Source: Nisaea sediminum | GTDB taxonomy: Bacteria > Pseudomonadota > Alphaproteobacteria > Thalassobaculales > Thalassobaculaceae | DNA length: 64,000 nt | Direction: 5' to 3' | Assembly (NCBI RefSeq): GCF_014904705.1 | Contig: NZ_JACZCQ010000014.1 | Span: forward strand, 57,595 to 121,594 | Shown: in pieces, positions 46,816 to 56,273 of the stretch | Layout: the number at the start of each line of letters is the position of its first letter | Position numbering within the stretch: position 1 is the stretch's first letter | Program-made: the position numbers and the translations under genes | Notes under the pieces: model-generated | What the model was told of the DNA's origin: nothing | The model's database searches: none | What the model saw: the letters and a program-made list of their open reading frames with translations, nothing else

Positions 46816-48231
46816 ATGAGAAGATATAGAAACACGAAAATCGTCGCCACGCTTGGTCCGGCAAGTTCGACCGCGGAGCGCATTGAGGAACTGTTCAGGG
46901 CCGGGGTCGATGTCTTCCGCCTGAATTTCAGCCACGGCTCGCACCGGGATCATGCAGAGCGGCTGAGGGTCATCCGGGAGCTGGAGAAGAAGACCGGCCG
47001 CCCGATCGCCATCATGGCTGATCTGCAGGGTCCGAAACTCCGGATTGGCAGCTTCAAGGACGGCAAGATCGAGCTGAAGGCCGGCGCGAAGTTCCGGCTC
47101 GATCTGGAACGGACGCCGGGCGACCAGAAACGCGTCTGCCTGCCACATACGGAAATCTTCGAAGCGATCGAAAAGGGCACCGAGCTGCTGCTCGACGATG
47201 GCAAGATCCGGCTCCTCGTCACCAAGTGCGGCGAGGGTTTCGCCGAGACCAAGGTCCTGACCGGCGGCCCGCTCTCCAACAACAAGGGCGTCAATGTGCC
47301 CAACGTGATGCTCGGCCTCTCGGCGCTCAGCGCGAAGGACAAGTCGGACCTCTCCTTCGCCCTCAGCATCGGGGTCGACTGGGTCGCGCTTTCCTTCGTG
47401 CAGCGTCCGGAAGACGTCGCCGAGGGCCGCAAGCTGATCGGCGACCAGGCGGCGATCATCGTGAAGCTGGAAAAGCCGGCGGCGATCGACCGGCTGGAGG
47501 AGATCTGCGAGCTGAGCGACGGCGTCATGGTGGCGCGCGGCGATCTTGGCGTCGAGATGCCGCCCGAAAAGGTGCCGATGCTGCAGAAGCGGATCATCAA
47601 GCTCTGCCGTTCCCTCGGCAAGCCGGTCGTGGTGGCGACGCAGATGCTGGATTCCATGGTTACCAGCCCGGCGCCGACCCGCGCCGAGGCCTCGGACGTG
47701 GCGACGGCGGTCTACGATTCGGCGGACGCGGTGATGCTGTCGGCGGAATCGGCGGCGGGCGACTATCCGGTCGAGGCGGTCGAGATGATGAACCGCATTA
47801 TCCGCGAGGTCGAAGGCGACTCGATCTACCAGCAGATCATCAATGCCAGCCACGACGATCCGGAACCGACGGTCTCCGACGCGATCACCCTCGCGGCCCG
47901 GCAGGTCGCGGAGACGGTGAGCGCCTCCTGCATCGTCACCTACACGACCTCGGGTTCGACCACGGTCCGCGCTTCGCGCGAACGGCCGGCGGTGCCGATC
48001 CTCTGTGTTACCGCGAACGAGCGGACGGCGCGACGCCTCGCCATGGCCTGGGGCGTCCATGCGGTCCATGTCGAGCAGGAGCAGCGCTTCTCCGCCGTGG
48101 TAAAGCGCGCGGTCGAGGTGGCGAAGTCGGAAGAGTTCGGGCAGGCGGGCGAGAAGATCGTCATCACCGCAGGCGTTCCGATGGGCACGCCCGGGTCGAC
48201 CAACGTGCTCCGGGTCGAACGGATTCCCTGA
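46816..48231 (+). CDS. pyk: Pyruvate kinase
   Basis: 471 residues: RNTKIVATLGPASS, FRLNFSHGSH, IMADLQGPKLRIG, DGVMVARGDLGVEMP, VATQMLDSM and MLSAESAAGDYP. Full-length with a C-terminal allosteric-type domain. ATG 46816 matches the family start; an in-frame ATG 30 bases upstream would add unconserved residues. Converts PEP and ADP to pyruvate and ATP; clustered with glycerate kinase. Confidence 0.95.
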   Translation: MRRYRNTKIVATLGPASSTAERIEELFRAGVDVFRLNFSHGSHRDHAERLRVIRELEKKTGRPIAIMADLQGPKLRIGSFKDGKIELKAGAKFRLDLERTPGDQKRVCLPHTEIFEAIEKGTELLLDDGKIRLLVTKCGEGFAETKVLTGGPLSNNKGVNVPNVMLGLSALSAKDKSDLSFALSIGVDWVALSFVQRPEDVAEGRKLIGDQAAIIVKLEKPAAIDRLEEICELSDGVMVARGDLGVEMPPEKVPMLQKRIIKLCRSLGKPVVVATQMLDSMVTSPAPTRAEASDVATAVYDSADAVMLSAESAAGDYPVEAVEMMNRIIREVEGDSIYQQIINASHDDPEPTVSDAITLAARQVAETVSASCIVTYTTSGSTTVRASRERPAVPILCVTANERTARRLAMAWGVHAVHVEQEQRFSAVVKRAVEVAKSEEFGQAGEKIVITAGVPMGTPGSTNVLRVERIP

Positions 48232-48330
48232 GCCGGACCGACCCGTTTTCGGCCGTCGCAAGCGGGCCGCGCGGGGTGGACAGGGCGGAGGGCTTCGCCT
48301 TATAAGCTGGAAACTTCTCCGGAGATTTCC

Positions 48331-49239
48331 ATGCAGCATTTCGGCGATGCCCTGATCGGACGCGTGCGCGCGCTCGGCAACCCGCTTTGTCTCGGTCTCG
48401 ACCCCTATCTCGACAAGATCCCGGCGCTGTTCCGTGACGGCGACATGTCCCCCGGCAACCCGCTGACGGCGCCGGCGGTTGAGGCCTTCCTGAAGGCGAT
48501 GCTGGACCGGGCCGAGGGCCGGGTGGCGGTGGTGAAGCCGCAGATCGCCTTCTTCGAGCGCATGGGCTGGCGCGGCATGCGCATGCTGGACGAGGTCTCG
48601 GCCCATGCCCGCAGGCTCGGGATGCTGGTTCTCCTGGACGCCAAGCGCGGCGATATCGGCAGCACGGCGGACGCCTATGCCGGCGCTTACCTCGCCGCCG
48701 ACGCGCCGATGCCGTCCGATGCGATCACCCTCAATCCCTATCTCGGCCGGGACACGCTGCAGCCCTTCTTCACGACCGCGAAAGCCAACGGGCGCGGGCT
48801 CTTCATCCTGGTGAAGACCAGCAATCCCGGCTCCGGCGACTATCAGGACCTCAAGATTGGCAACCGCAGCCTCGCCGAGACCGTGGCCGACAGCCTGAGC
48901 CAGATGTCGGGCGAGATGGAAGGTCCGGAGACCGGCTGGTCCTCGCTCGGCATCGTGGTCGGTGCGACCTATCCGGGCGAGGCGGAGCGGATCCGCGAGA
49001 TCCTGCCGCGCACGATCTTCCTCGTCCCCGGTTACGGCGCCCAGGGCGGTAGTGCCGCCGATGCGGTCAACGGCTTCGTCAAGGGCCCGAACGGGCTCGA
49101 GGGCGGGATCGTCAATTCATCGCGCGGCATCCTTTATCCGGCGGGCGCCGATACCGACAGCGCCGCCGTCTGGGAGAAGGCGGTGGACGCCGCGATCGGA
49201 AAGGCGGTCAATGAGCTCGGCGAGGCAGTCTCGGCCTAA
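48331..49239 (+). CDS. pyrF: Orotidine 5'-phosphate decarboxylase (type 2)
   Basis: 302 residues, the longer PyrF subfamily: LGNPLCLGLDPYLDKIP, VVKPQIAFFERMG, LLDAKRGDIGSTA with the catalytic Asp-Lys-Asp set, TLNPYLGRDTL and FLVPGYGAQGG. Final step of UMP synthesis. CCGGAGA precedes the ATG. It overlaps the convergent SDR gene by 4 bases. Confidence 0.95.
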   Translation: MQHFGDALIGRVRALGNPLCLGLDPYLDKIPALFRDGDMSPGNPLTAPAVEAFLKAMLDRAEGRVAVVKPQIAFFERMGWRGMRMLDEVSAHARRLGMLVLLDAKRGDIGSTADAYAGAYLAADAPMPSDAITLNPYLGRDTLQPFFTTAKANGRGLFILVKTSNPGSGDYQDLKIGNRSLAETVADSLSQMSGEMEGPETGWSSLGIVVGATYPGEAERIREILPRTIFLVPGYGAQGGSAADAVNGFVKGPNGLEGGIVNSSRGILYPAGADTDSAAVWEKAVDAAIGKAVNELGEAVSA

Positions 49240-49970
49240 ACCGCGAGATAGCCGCCGTCGACCACCAGGGTCGTGCCGGTGACGTAGCTCGACATGTTTG
49301 AGGCAAGGAACAGCGCCGGTCCGACCAGTTCCTCCGGCTCGCCGAAGCGGCCGAGGGGAATGCGGGTCAGGAACTGCTTGTAGCGTTCCGGATCCTCGCG
49401 GGTCGGCAGGGTGATGTCCGTCTTCATCGGGCCCGGGGCGATCGCGTTCACCCGCACCCCGTCCGGCGCCAGTTCCTGGGCGAGGCTCTGGGTCAGCATC
49501 TTCACCGCCGCCTTCGAGGTCGAATAGGCGATCGAGGTCGCGGTCGAGACGAAGGCCGCGACAGAGGCCATGTTGATCACCGTTCCCCGCGTCTCGCGCA
49601 GCTGGGAAACGAAGGCGAGGGTCATGTTGAGCGTGCCGTCGAGATTGACGTCCATCGCCCGGCGCCAGGTTTCCGCCACGTCCGGACTGTCGATGCGGTT
49701 GCGCGGACAGATCCCGGCATTGTTGACGAGGACATTGATCGGTCCGTGTTCCTCGGCGACCTTGGCCGCCGCACGGTCGGCCGATGCGCGGTCGGAGACA
49801 TCGAGGCGCAGCGCGATCCCGGTGCCGATCAGGATGGCGGTCCGTTCCGCCGCCGCCGCGTCGATATCGGCGCAGATCACCTGCGCGCCCTTGTCCGCGA
49901 AGCCTTGCGCCATGGCTGCGCCCAGTCCCTGCCCCGCGCCGGTAACCAGCACAAGCCTGTCTTCGAACAT
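49236..49970 (-). CDS. Short-chain dehydrogenase/reductase
   Basis: 244 residues, classical SDR: LVTGAGQGLGAAMAQGF cofactor motif, VLVNNAGI, the catalytic Ser of INMASVAAF, and YSTSK with Tyr/Lys, closing with TLVVDGGYLAV. The acidic CADID after strand 2 favours NAD. Substrate unknown; FabG-like in overall form. ATG 49970 is preceded by GGAGG; a start at 49994 would skip it. Divergent from the FAD oxidoreductase gene. Confidence 0.87.
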   Translation of the reverse strand: MFEDRLVLVTGAGQGLGAAMAQGFADKGAQVICADIDAAAAERTAILIGTGIALRLDVSDRASADRAAAKVAEEHGPINVLVNNAGICPRNRIDSPDVAETWRRAMDVNLDGTLNMTLAFVSQLRETRGTVINMASVAAFVSTATSIAYSTSKAAVKMLTQSLAQELAPDGVRVNAIAPGPMKTDITLPTREDPERYKQFLTRIPLGRFGEPEELVGPALFLASNMSSYVTGTTLVVDGGYLAV

Positions 49971-50079
49971 TCCGTTTCCTCCGGTTTCTTTCATTCTTTC
50001 ATGACAATTACGGCGATAGACCGCCGGGCGGAAGCCGCTAGAGTTGAAAGAAAAAAGAAATCGAACGGAGGAGACGGAA

Positions 50080-51795
50080 ATGGCGGCGGATCGGCATCCG
50101 ACGGAGAGTTACGACGTCCTTGTGGTGGGCTCGGGTGCGGGTGGTCTCGCCAGCGCGGTTTCGGCGGCACATCGCGGGCTTTCGGTCCTGGTGGTGGAGA
50201 AGGAGCCGGTCTTCGGCGGCACCTCGGCGCGCTCCGGCGGCTGGATGTGGATCCCGTGCAATGCCCCAGGCAAACGCGCCGGGATCCAGGACAGCCGGGA
50301 AGCGGCGGAAACATATCTGAAGCACGAGGCTGGCGCGTTCTACGACAAGGCCCGCGTCGACGCCTTTCTGGAAGCCGGACCGAAGGCGGTCGAGTTCTAC
50401 GAGAACGAGACCAGTCTTCAGTTCGATCTCGGCCCGACCTTCGCCGACTACCATCCGGACGCGCCGGGCGGCATGGATGCCGGGCGCTCGATCGTCGCGC
50501 GGCCCTTCGACGGTCGCGAACTCGGCCCGGAGATCAAGCGCCTGCGCAAGCCGCTGAAGGAGATCACCTTCTTCGGCCTGATGATCGGCACCGGCAAGGA
50601 GCTGCTGCATTTCTTCAATGTCACACGCTCGCCGGTCTCGGCCTATTTTGTCGCAATCCTCTTTTTCAAGTTCGTGCGCGACCTGCTCTTCCACGGCCGC
50701 TCGATGCGGCTGATGAACGGCAACGCGCTGGTCGCGCGGCTGGCGAAATCCTGCTTCGACAAAGGCGTCGAGATCCGCACAAGCGCCCCGGTGCGCGAGC
50801 TGTTGCGGGATGATGCCGGACGGGTGATCGGCGCCGAGATCGATACGCCGAAGGGACGTACGCGTATCGTCGCCCGCAAGGGCGTGGTGCTGGCGGCGGG
50901 CGGATTTCCGCACGATCCGGTGCGGCGCAAGCAACTCTTCCCGCACGCGCCCTCCGGCCATGAGCACTTGAGCCCGGCGCCTCCGGGCAATACCGGCGAC
51001 GGTCTCCGGCTCGGCGAGAGCATCGGTGCGGCGGTGCAGGACGACCTGCCGCACGCGGCGGCCTGGGTGCCGATCTCGCGCCCGGTCTGGTCCGACGGCA
51101 CGCGCGGCACCTTCCCGCACTTCGTCGACCGCTCGAAGCCGGGGGTGATTGCGGTCACGCGCTCCGGCCGGCGTTTCGTGAACGAGTCGCACTCCTATCA
51201 CGATTTCTGTCAGGCGATGTACGCGCGCTGCATGGAGGAGGGCGGCGAGATCTGCGCCTATTTCATCGTCGATCACCGGGTGCTGCGCAAATACGGCCTC
51301 GGCTTCGTGAAGCCGTTCCCGGTGCCCTACAAGCAGCACATCAGGAGCGGCTATCTCTTCACCGGAAAGACATTGGAAGACCTGGCAACGGCCATCGGCG
51401 CCGATCCCGCGCAGCTGCGTGCCACGGTCGAGGCCTTTAACGGCCCGGCGGCGCGCGGCGAGGATCCGGAGTTCGGCAAGGGCAGCACTGCCTACAACCG
51501 CTCCCTCGGCGACCCGGAACACAAGCCCAATCCCTGCGTCGCGCCGATCGGCGAGGGACCCTATTACGCCGTCCGGCTGGAGATCGGCGATCTCGGCACT
51601 TTCGCGGGGCTGCGGACCGATGCGAACGCGCAGGTGCTGGACGGGGAGGGGCAAGCGATCCCGGGCCTCTATGCGGCGGGCAACGACGCGGCGAGCATCA
51701 TGGGCGGAAATTATCCGGGCGGCGGGATCACGCTCGGGCCCGCCGTAACCTTCGGCTACATCGCCGCGCGGCACATGTCCGGGGCCAATTCCTGA
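50080..51795 (+). CDS. FAD-dependent oxidoreductase (ketosteroid dehydrogenase/fumarate reductase type)
   Basis: 571 residues: VLVVGSGAGGLASAVSAAHRG, VVEKEPVFGGTSARSGGWMW, KGVVLAAGGFPHDP, and a C-terminal GNDAASIMGGNYPGGGITLG FAD loop. This is the flavoprotein family of 3-ketosteroid Delta1-dehydrogenases and fumarate-reductase-like enzymes; the substrate cannot be set from sequence. ATG 50080 follows GGAGGAG. Possibly linked to the divergent SDR in a degradative step. Confidence 0.83.
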   Translation: MAADRHPTESYDVLVVGSGAGGLASAVSAAHRGLSVLVVEKEPVFGGTSARSGGWMWIPCNAPGKRAGIQDSREAAETYLKHEAGAFYDKARVDAFLEAGPKAVEFYENETSLQFDLGPTFADYHPDAPGGMDAGRSIVARPFDGRELGPEIKRLRKPLKEITFFGLMIGTGKELLHFFNVTRSPVSAYFVAILFFKFVRDLLFHGRSMRLMNGNALVARLAKSCFDKGVEIRTSAPVRELLRDDAGRVIGAEIDTPKGRTRIVARKGVVLAAGGFPHDPVRRKQLFPHAPSGHEHLSPAPPGNTGDGLRLGESIGAAVQDDLPHAAAWVPISRPVWSDGTRGTFPHFVDRSKPGVIAVTRSGRRFVNESHSYHDFCQAMYARCMEEGGEICAYFIVDHRVLRKYGLGFVKPFPVPYKQHIRSGYLFTGKTLEDLATAIGADPAQLRATVEAFNGPAARGEDPEFGKGSTAYNRSLGDPEHKPNPCVAPIGEGPYYAVRLEIGDLGTFAGLRTDANAQVLDGEGQAIPGLYAAGNDAASIMGGNYPGGGITLGPAVTFGYIAARHMSGANS

Positions 51796-51823
51796 ACCTG
51801 CGAATCGGTGAAATTCCTTGCCT

Positions 51824-51870
51824 CCCGCCCGGACTCGTGCGGGAATGACGGTGGCGCGCGCGCTCGCGCC
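51824..51870. other. Two GC-rich hairpins before the EF-G paralogue
   Basis: CCCGC/GCGGG (51824-51843) and GGCGCG/CGCGCC (51853-51870) are adjacent stem-loops without T-runs in the 180-base gap. They may be a weak terminator or a dispersed-repeat remnant; no second copy was found by eye. Confidence 0.3.
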
Positions 51871-51975
51871 GCTCCCTGGTGCCAGCGCGTTGTGCCGGCT
51901 TGAAACCGCCTCGGCCAAGAGGAGGACCGGAACGCCCCATATCGGGCTGGAACCGGCATTCACAGGGAGGATTTC

Positions 51976-54000
51976 ATGACAGGCAAGAATGGAGACACCG
52001 CCCGGTGCGCGGTGCTTGTGGGTCCCTATCTGAGCGGCAAGACCTCGTTGTTCGAGGCGCTGCTCCTGGCGACGGGGACCCTGCACAAGAAAGGGACGGT
52101 CAAGGACGGAAACACCGTCGGCGACAGCGCCGAGGAAGCGCGCAAACGTCAGGCCAGCACCGAGCTCAATGTCGGGCAAGGCGCCTATCTCGACGAAAAA
52201 TGGACCTTCATCGACACGCCGGGGAACCTCGAATTCAGTCAGGACATGCGCAATGCCTGCATGGTCGCGGATATCGCCATCGTCGTGGCGGAGCCCGAGG
52301 TCTCCAAGGTCCCGGCGCTGACCCACTATCTGAAATTCCTCGACGCCCACGACATTCCGCACGTGATCTTCGTCAACAAAATCGAGGATTCTCATGAGCA
52401 GGTCCGCGATCTAGTGCTTGCACTGCAGGACGTCTCCGACCGCCCTCTGGCGTTGCGCCAGGTGCCGATCCGCGACGGCGAGGCGATCACCGGGTTTGTC
52501 GATCTCGTCAGCGAGCGCGCCTACCAGTACCAGAACGGCAAGCCTTCCAAACTGGTGCAGCTGCCCGACTCGGTCCTCGACCGCGAAAAAGAGGCGCGCA
52601 ACGAGATGCTGGAGACGCTGTCCGATTTCGATGACGGGTTGCTCGAGAAGCTGCTGGAAGAGGTCGAACCGGCGGCGCCCGACGTCTATGCGCAGCTGAC
52701 CGAAACCCTGCAGCACGACCTCGTCGTTCCCATCCTGCTCGGCGGAGCGGAAAAGGATCATGGCATCCAGCGCCTGCTGAAGACCCTGCGGCACGAGGCC
52801 CCGGGCGCGGACAGCACCGCCGAGCGTCTGGGCATTCCTCAGTCAGACGGCCCGGTCGCGCAGGTCTTCAAGACGGTTCATGCTTCGCATGTGGGCAAGC
52901 TCTCTTATGTCCGGGTCTGGCGCGGCACGGTGAAGGACGGCGACGAACTGAACGGGCAGCGGGTCAGCGGCATCAATCATCTGCTTGGCGCCAAGATGGA
53001 CAAGGTCTCTTCGGTCTCGGCGGGTGACGTCGCCGCCTTCGGCCGGATGGACGAGATCGCGACCGGCGATCTGTTGACTCCGGACGGCAAGGCGCGCTTG
53101 GACTGGCCGGAACCGCTCACGCCGGTCTACGGGCTCGCGATTTCACCGACCAGCCGCGGCGACGAGGTGAAGCTTTCCGGTGCGCTGACGAAACTCGGCG
53201 AGGAAGACTCGTCCTTCCGGGTCGAGCACAGTGCCGCGCTGGGCGAACTGGTCATCAGAGGCCAGGGTGACACCCATCTGAAGGTGATGCTGGAGCGGCT
53301 CGAGGGGCGCTACAAGCTCGCGGTCGAGAGCCACGCGCCGGGCGTGCCCTACAAGGAGTCGATCCGCAAGGGCGCCGACCAGCATGCGCGGCACAAGAAG
53401 CAGACCGGCGGCCACGGCCAGTTCGGCGACGTGAAGATCAAGATCGCGCCGCTCAGCCGGGGCGAGGGCTTCGCCTTCAAGAGCAGTATCGTTGGCGGTG
53501 CGGTTCCGAAACAGTACATCCCGGCCGTCGAGGAAGGGGTGAAGGACTATATGCGCCGGGGGCCGCTCGGCTTCGAGGTCGTGGACGTTGCGGTAGAGCT
53601 TTATGACGGCTCGTTCCACGCGGTCGACAGCTCCGACATGGCCTTCAAGACCGCGGCCCGGATGGCGATGAACGAGGGCCTGGCGAAATGCCAGCCGGTT
53701 TTGCTGGAGCCGATCCAGAGGGTGGTGATCTCGGTGCCGAACGACTCGACGGCACGGGTCCAGCGGATCGTGACAGGACGGCGCGGGCAGATCCTCGGCT
53801 TCCAGGCGAAGGAGAGCTGGAACGGCTGGGACGAGATCGAGGCCTATCTGCCGGAGAGCGAGACCAGGGACCTGATCATCGAGATCCGCTCCCAGACCGG
53901 CGGAATCGGGTTCTATGACGGGGCGTTCGATCATCTGGCCGAACTCACCGGCCGGATCGCCGACCAAGTGGTCGAGGGCCGCATCGCCGTCGCCGACTGA
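51976..54000 (+). CDS. EF-G-like translational GTPase paralogue
   Basis: 674 residues with EF-G layout: P-loop GPYLSGKT (residues 16-23), RKRQASTELNV switch I, FIDTPGNLEF (G3), domain II with VWRGTVKDGDEL, domain IV with HKKQTGGHGQFGDVKI, and domain V. The guanine motif NKxD reads NKIE (134-137). This is the paralogue class (EF-G2-like, no tufA/rps genes beside it) rather than the ribosomal-operon fusA. ATG 51976 follows GGGAGG. Role in translation or ribosome recycling is uncertain. Confidence 0.85.
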   Translation: MTGKNGDTARCAVLVGPYLSGKTSLFEALLLATGTLHKKGTVKDGNTVGDSAEEARKRQASTELNVGQGAYLDEKWTFIDTPGNLEFSQDMRNACMVADIAIVVAEPEVSKVPALTHYLKFLDAHDIPHVIFVNKIEDSHEQVRDLVLALQDVSDRPLALRQVPIRDGEAITGFVDLVSERAYQYQNGKPSKLVQLPDSVLDREKEARNEMLETLSDFDDGLLEKLLEEVEPAAPDVYAQLTETLQHDLVVPILLGGAEKDHGIQRLLKTLRHEAPGADSTAERLGIPQSDGPVAQVFKTVHASHVGKLSYVRVWRGTVKDGDELNGQRVSGINHLLGAKMDKVSSVSAGDVAAFGRMDEIATGDLLTPDGKARLDWPEPLTPVYGLAISPTSRGDEVKLSGALTKLGEEDSSFRVEHSAALGELVIRGQGDTHLKVMLERLEGRYKLAVESHAPGVPYKESIRKGADQHARHKKQTGGHGQFGDVKIKIAPLSRGEGFAFKSSIVGGAVPKQYIPAVEEGVKDYMRRGPLGFEVVDVAVELYDGSFHAVDSSDMAFKTAARMAMNEGLAKCQPVLLEPIQRVVISVPNDSTARVQRIVTGRRGQILGFQAKESWNGWDEIEAYLPESETRDLIIEIRSQTGGIGFYDGAFDHLAELTGRIADQVVEGRIAVAD

Positions 54001-54098
54001 CGGCAAACCACGCGAACGGATGTCCGGCCGGTTTCCACTGGCCGGACGCCGCATTCCATGGTCTTTTTCCGATCCGTCTTTCTTGGGGCCTTTCGACC

Positions 54099-55730
54099 AT
54101 GCTTCCGACCGGCAGCACCTATGAGGAGATTTGCCAGAAATTCGCCTGGCAAATTCCGGAGCGCTACAATATCGGCCGCGACATTGCCGACCGGCAGGAC
54201 CCGGCGGCGCCTGCGCTGATCTACCGGACCGAGGACGGAACGGTCGAGCGTTTCAGCTTCGGCGACATCGCCCGCGCCTCGAACCGGTTCGCCAACCTTC
54301 TGAGTGCAAGCGGGCTCGGCCGTGCGGATCGTGTCGCCATCCTGCTGCCGCAACGCCCGGAGACGGCGATCGCCCATGCCGCGATCTATAAGGCCGGCAT
54401 GATCGCGATCCCGCTCTTCACCCTCTTCGCCGAGGAGGCGCTGGTCTACCGGTTGCAGAATTCCGGGGCCGCGGCGGTCGTGACCGACGAGGGCGGCCTC
54501 GCGAAGATCCGGACCTTCCGCGACCAGCTGCCGGAACTGCGCCATGTCTTCGTGACCGACGTGGCGAAAGACGGTGAGGGCTTCGTCGCGCTCGGCCCGG
54601 CCATGGAACGCGCGTCCGAGCGTTTCGAGATCGTCGACACCAGGGCGGACGATCCGGCGCTCATCATTTACACCTCGGGAACCACCGGGCCGCCGAAAGG
54701 CGCGCTGCATGCGCACCGGGTCCTGCTCGGCCACCTGCCGGGCGTCGAATATCCGAACAGTTTCTTTCCGAAGAAGGGAGACCTTTTCTGGACGCCGGCG
54801 GACTGGGCCTGGATCGGCGGGCTGATCGATGTGCTGCTGCCGAGCTGGCATCACGGCGTGCCGGTGCTCGCCTACCGGGCGCGCAAGTTCGACCCGGAGG
54901 AAGCCTTCTGGCTGATGCAGGAGCATGGCGTCCGCAACGCCTTCCTGCCGCCGACCGCCCTGAAACTGATGCGCCAGGTCGAGACCCCGCGGCAGCGTTT
55001 CAGCTACGACATGCGCTCCGTCGCGTCCGGCGGAGAGACACTGGGGACCGAGCTGCTCGACTGGGGGCGGGAGACTTTCGGTCTCACCATCAACGAGTTC
55101 TACGGCCAGACGGAATGCAATCTCGTGGTCGGCAACTGCGCCGAGACCATGGAGGTCCGGCCGGGCTCGATGGGGCGCGCCATTCCGGGGCACGAGGTCG
55201 CGGTGGTCGACGATGCCGGCAACGCGCTGCCCGACGGGACTCCGGGCAATATCGCCGTCGCAAAGGGTGATCCGGTGATGTTCCTCGAATACTGGAACAA
55301 TCCGGACGCAACGGAGAAGAAGTTCGCCGGTGACTGGCTGCTGACCGGTGACCAGGGCATCCGCGATGTCGACGGCTATTTCTGGTATGTCGGGCGTGAC
55401 GACGACGTCATCACCTCGGCGGGCTACCGGATCGGCCCGGGCGAGATCGAGGATTGTCTCGTCGGTCATCCCGCCGTCGCCATGGCAGCGGTGATCGGCG
55501 TGCCGGATCCGCTCCGCACCCAGGCGGTGAAAGCCTATATCGTGCTGAAGGACGGCATCGCCGGAACCGACGAGCTGGCGAAACAGATCCAGGAACATGT
55601 GAAATCCCGGCTCGCGGCGCATGAATATCCGCGTCACGTCGCCTTCGTCACCGAACTGCCGATGACGACGACCGGGAAGATCGTGCGCAAGGATCTCCGC
55701 GCCCTGCACGACGCCGCGACCGGAGCCTGA
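54099..55730 (+). CDS. AMP-forming acyl-CoA synthetase
   Basis: 543 residues of the ANL superfamily: LIIYTSGTTGPPKGALHAHR (P-loop), NEFYGQTECNLVVGN, GDWLLTGDQGIRDVDGYFWY, and the C-terminal Lys region TTTGKIVRKDL. It resembles medium-chain/acetyl-CoA synthetase-like enzymes. Activates a carboxylic acid to its acyl-CoA; the chain is unknown. It is 3 bases from the following GNAT gene, suggesting cotranscription with it and the cyclodeaminase-like gene. Confidence 0.9.
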   Translation: MLPTGSTYEEICQKFAWQIPERYNIGRDIADRQDPAAPALIYRTEDGTVERFSFGDIARASNRFANLLSASGLGRADRVAILLPQRPETAIAHAAIYKAGMIAIPLFTLFAEEALVYRLQNSGAAAVVTDEGGLAKIRTFRDQLPELRHVFVTDVAKDGEGFVALGPAMERASERFEIVDTRADDPALIIYTSGTTGPPKGALHAHRVLLGHLPGVEYPNSFFPKKGDLFWTPADWAWIGGLIDVLLPSWHHGVPVLAYRARKFDPEEAFWLMQEHGVRNAFLPPTALKLMRQVETPRQRFSYDMRSVASGGETLGTELLDWGRETFGLTINEFYGQTECNLVVGNCAETMEVRPGSMGRAIPGHEVAVVDDAGNALPDGTPGNIAVAKGDPVMFLEYWNNPDATEKKFAGDWLLTGDQGIRDVDGYFWYVGRDDDVITSAGYRIGPGEIEDCLVGHPAVAMAAVIGVPDPLRTQAVKAYIVLKDGIAGTDELAKQIQEHVKSRLAAHEYPRHVAFVTELPMTTTGKIVRKDLRALHDAATGA

Positions 55731-55733
55731 CCC

Positions 55734-56273
55734 ATGATCGAGAGCGAACGCCTGCTTCTCCGCCGCTGGAAGCCGGAGGACAGGACACCGTTTGCCGCGC
55801 TGAATGGCTCGGCGAAAGTGACCGAGTTCCTGCCGAAGCAACTCACACGCGCCGAGTCGGACGACTTGCTGGACCGGGTCGAGGCGCATTTCAAGACACG
55901 CGGCTTCGGCCTGTTTGCCGTCGAGCGTAAGGATACCGGTGCCTTCATCGGCTGGACCGGCCTCTCGGTGCCGCGCTTCGAGGCCCCTTTCATGCCGGCG
56001 GTCGAGATCGGCTGGCGCCTCGCCGAGGAACATTGGGGCCACGGTTTCGCGACCGAGGCGGCCCGGCGGTCGCTTGCCTTCGGCTTCGGGGATCTCGGCC
56101 TCGCAGAGATCGTCTCCTTTACGGTGCCCGCGAATCTGCGCTCGCGGGCCGTGATGGAGCGGCTCGGCATGACGCGGGACCCGGAAGACGATTTCGATCA
56201 TCCCAATCTGGCGCCGGACCATCCGCTGCGCCGTCACGTCCTCTATCGGCTGAAACGGGAGGATTTCTCATGA
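55734..56273 (+). CDS. GNAT acetyltransferase (RimJ/RimL-like)
   Basis: 179 residues: IESERLLLRRWKPEDRTPF is the typical RimJ/L start; EIGWRLAEEHWGHGFATEA carries the acetyl-CoA loop; NLRSRAVMERLGM closes the fold. Acceptor may be a protein N-terminus or small amine. Its stop overlaps the next start (ATGA). Confidence 0.87.
   Translation: MIESERLLLRRWKPEDRTPFAALNGSAKVTEFLPKQLTRAESDDLLDRVEAHFKTRGFGLFAVERKDTGAFIGWTGLSVPRFEAPFMPAVEIGWRLAEEHWGHGFATEAARRSLAFGFGDLGLAEIVSFTVPANLRSRAVMERLGMTRDPEDDFDHPNLAPDHPLRRHVLYRLKREDFS

Noticed and set aside
50038..52395. 785-codon minus-strand open frame
   Set aside because: It covers the FAD oxidoreductase and the start of the EF-G paralogue in antisense; no domain motifs, and both plus-strand genes have clear ribosome sites.
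53931..56237. 768-codon minus-strand open frame
   Set aside because: Antisense to the acyl-CoA synthetase and GNAT genes; composition is shadow-like.
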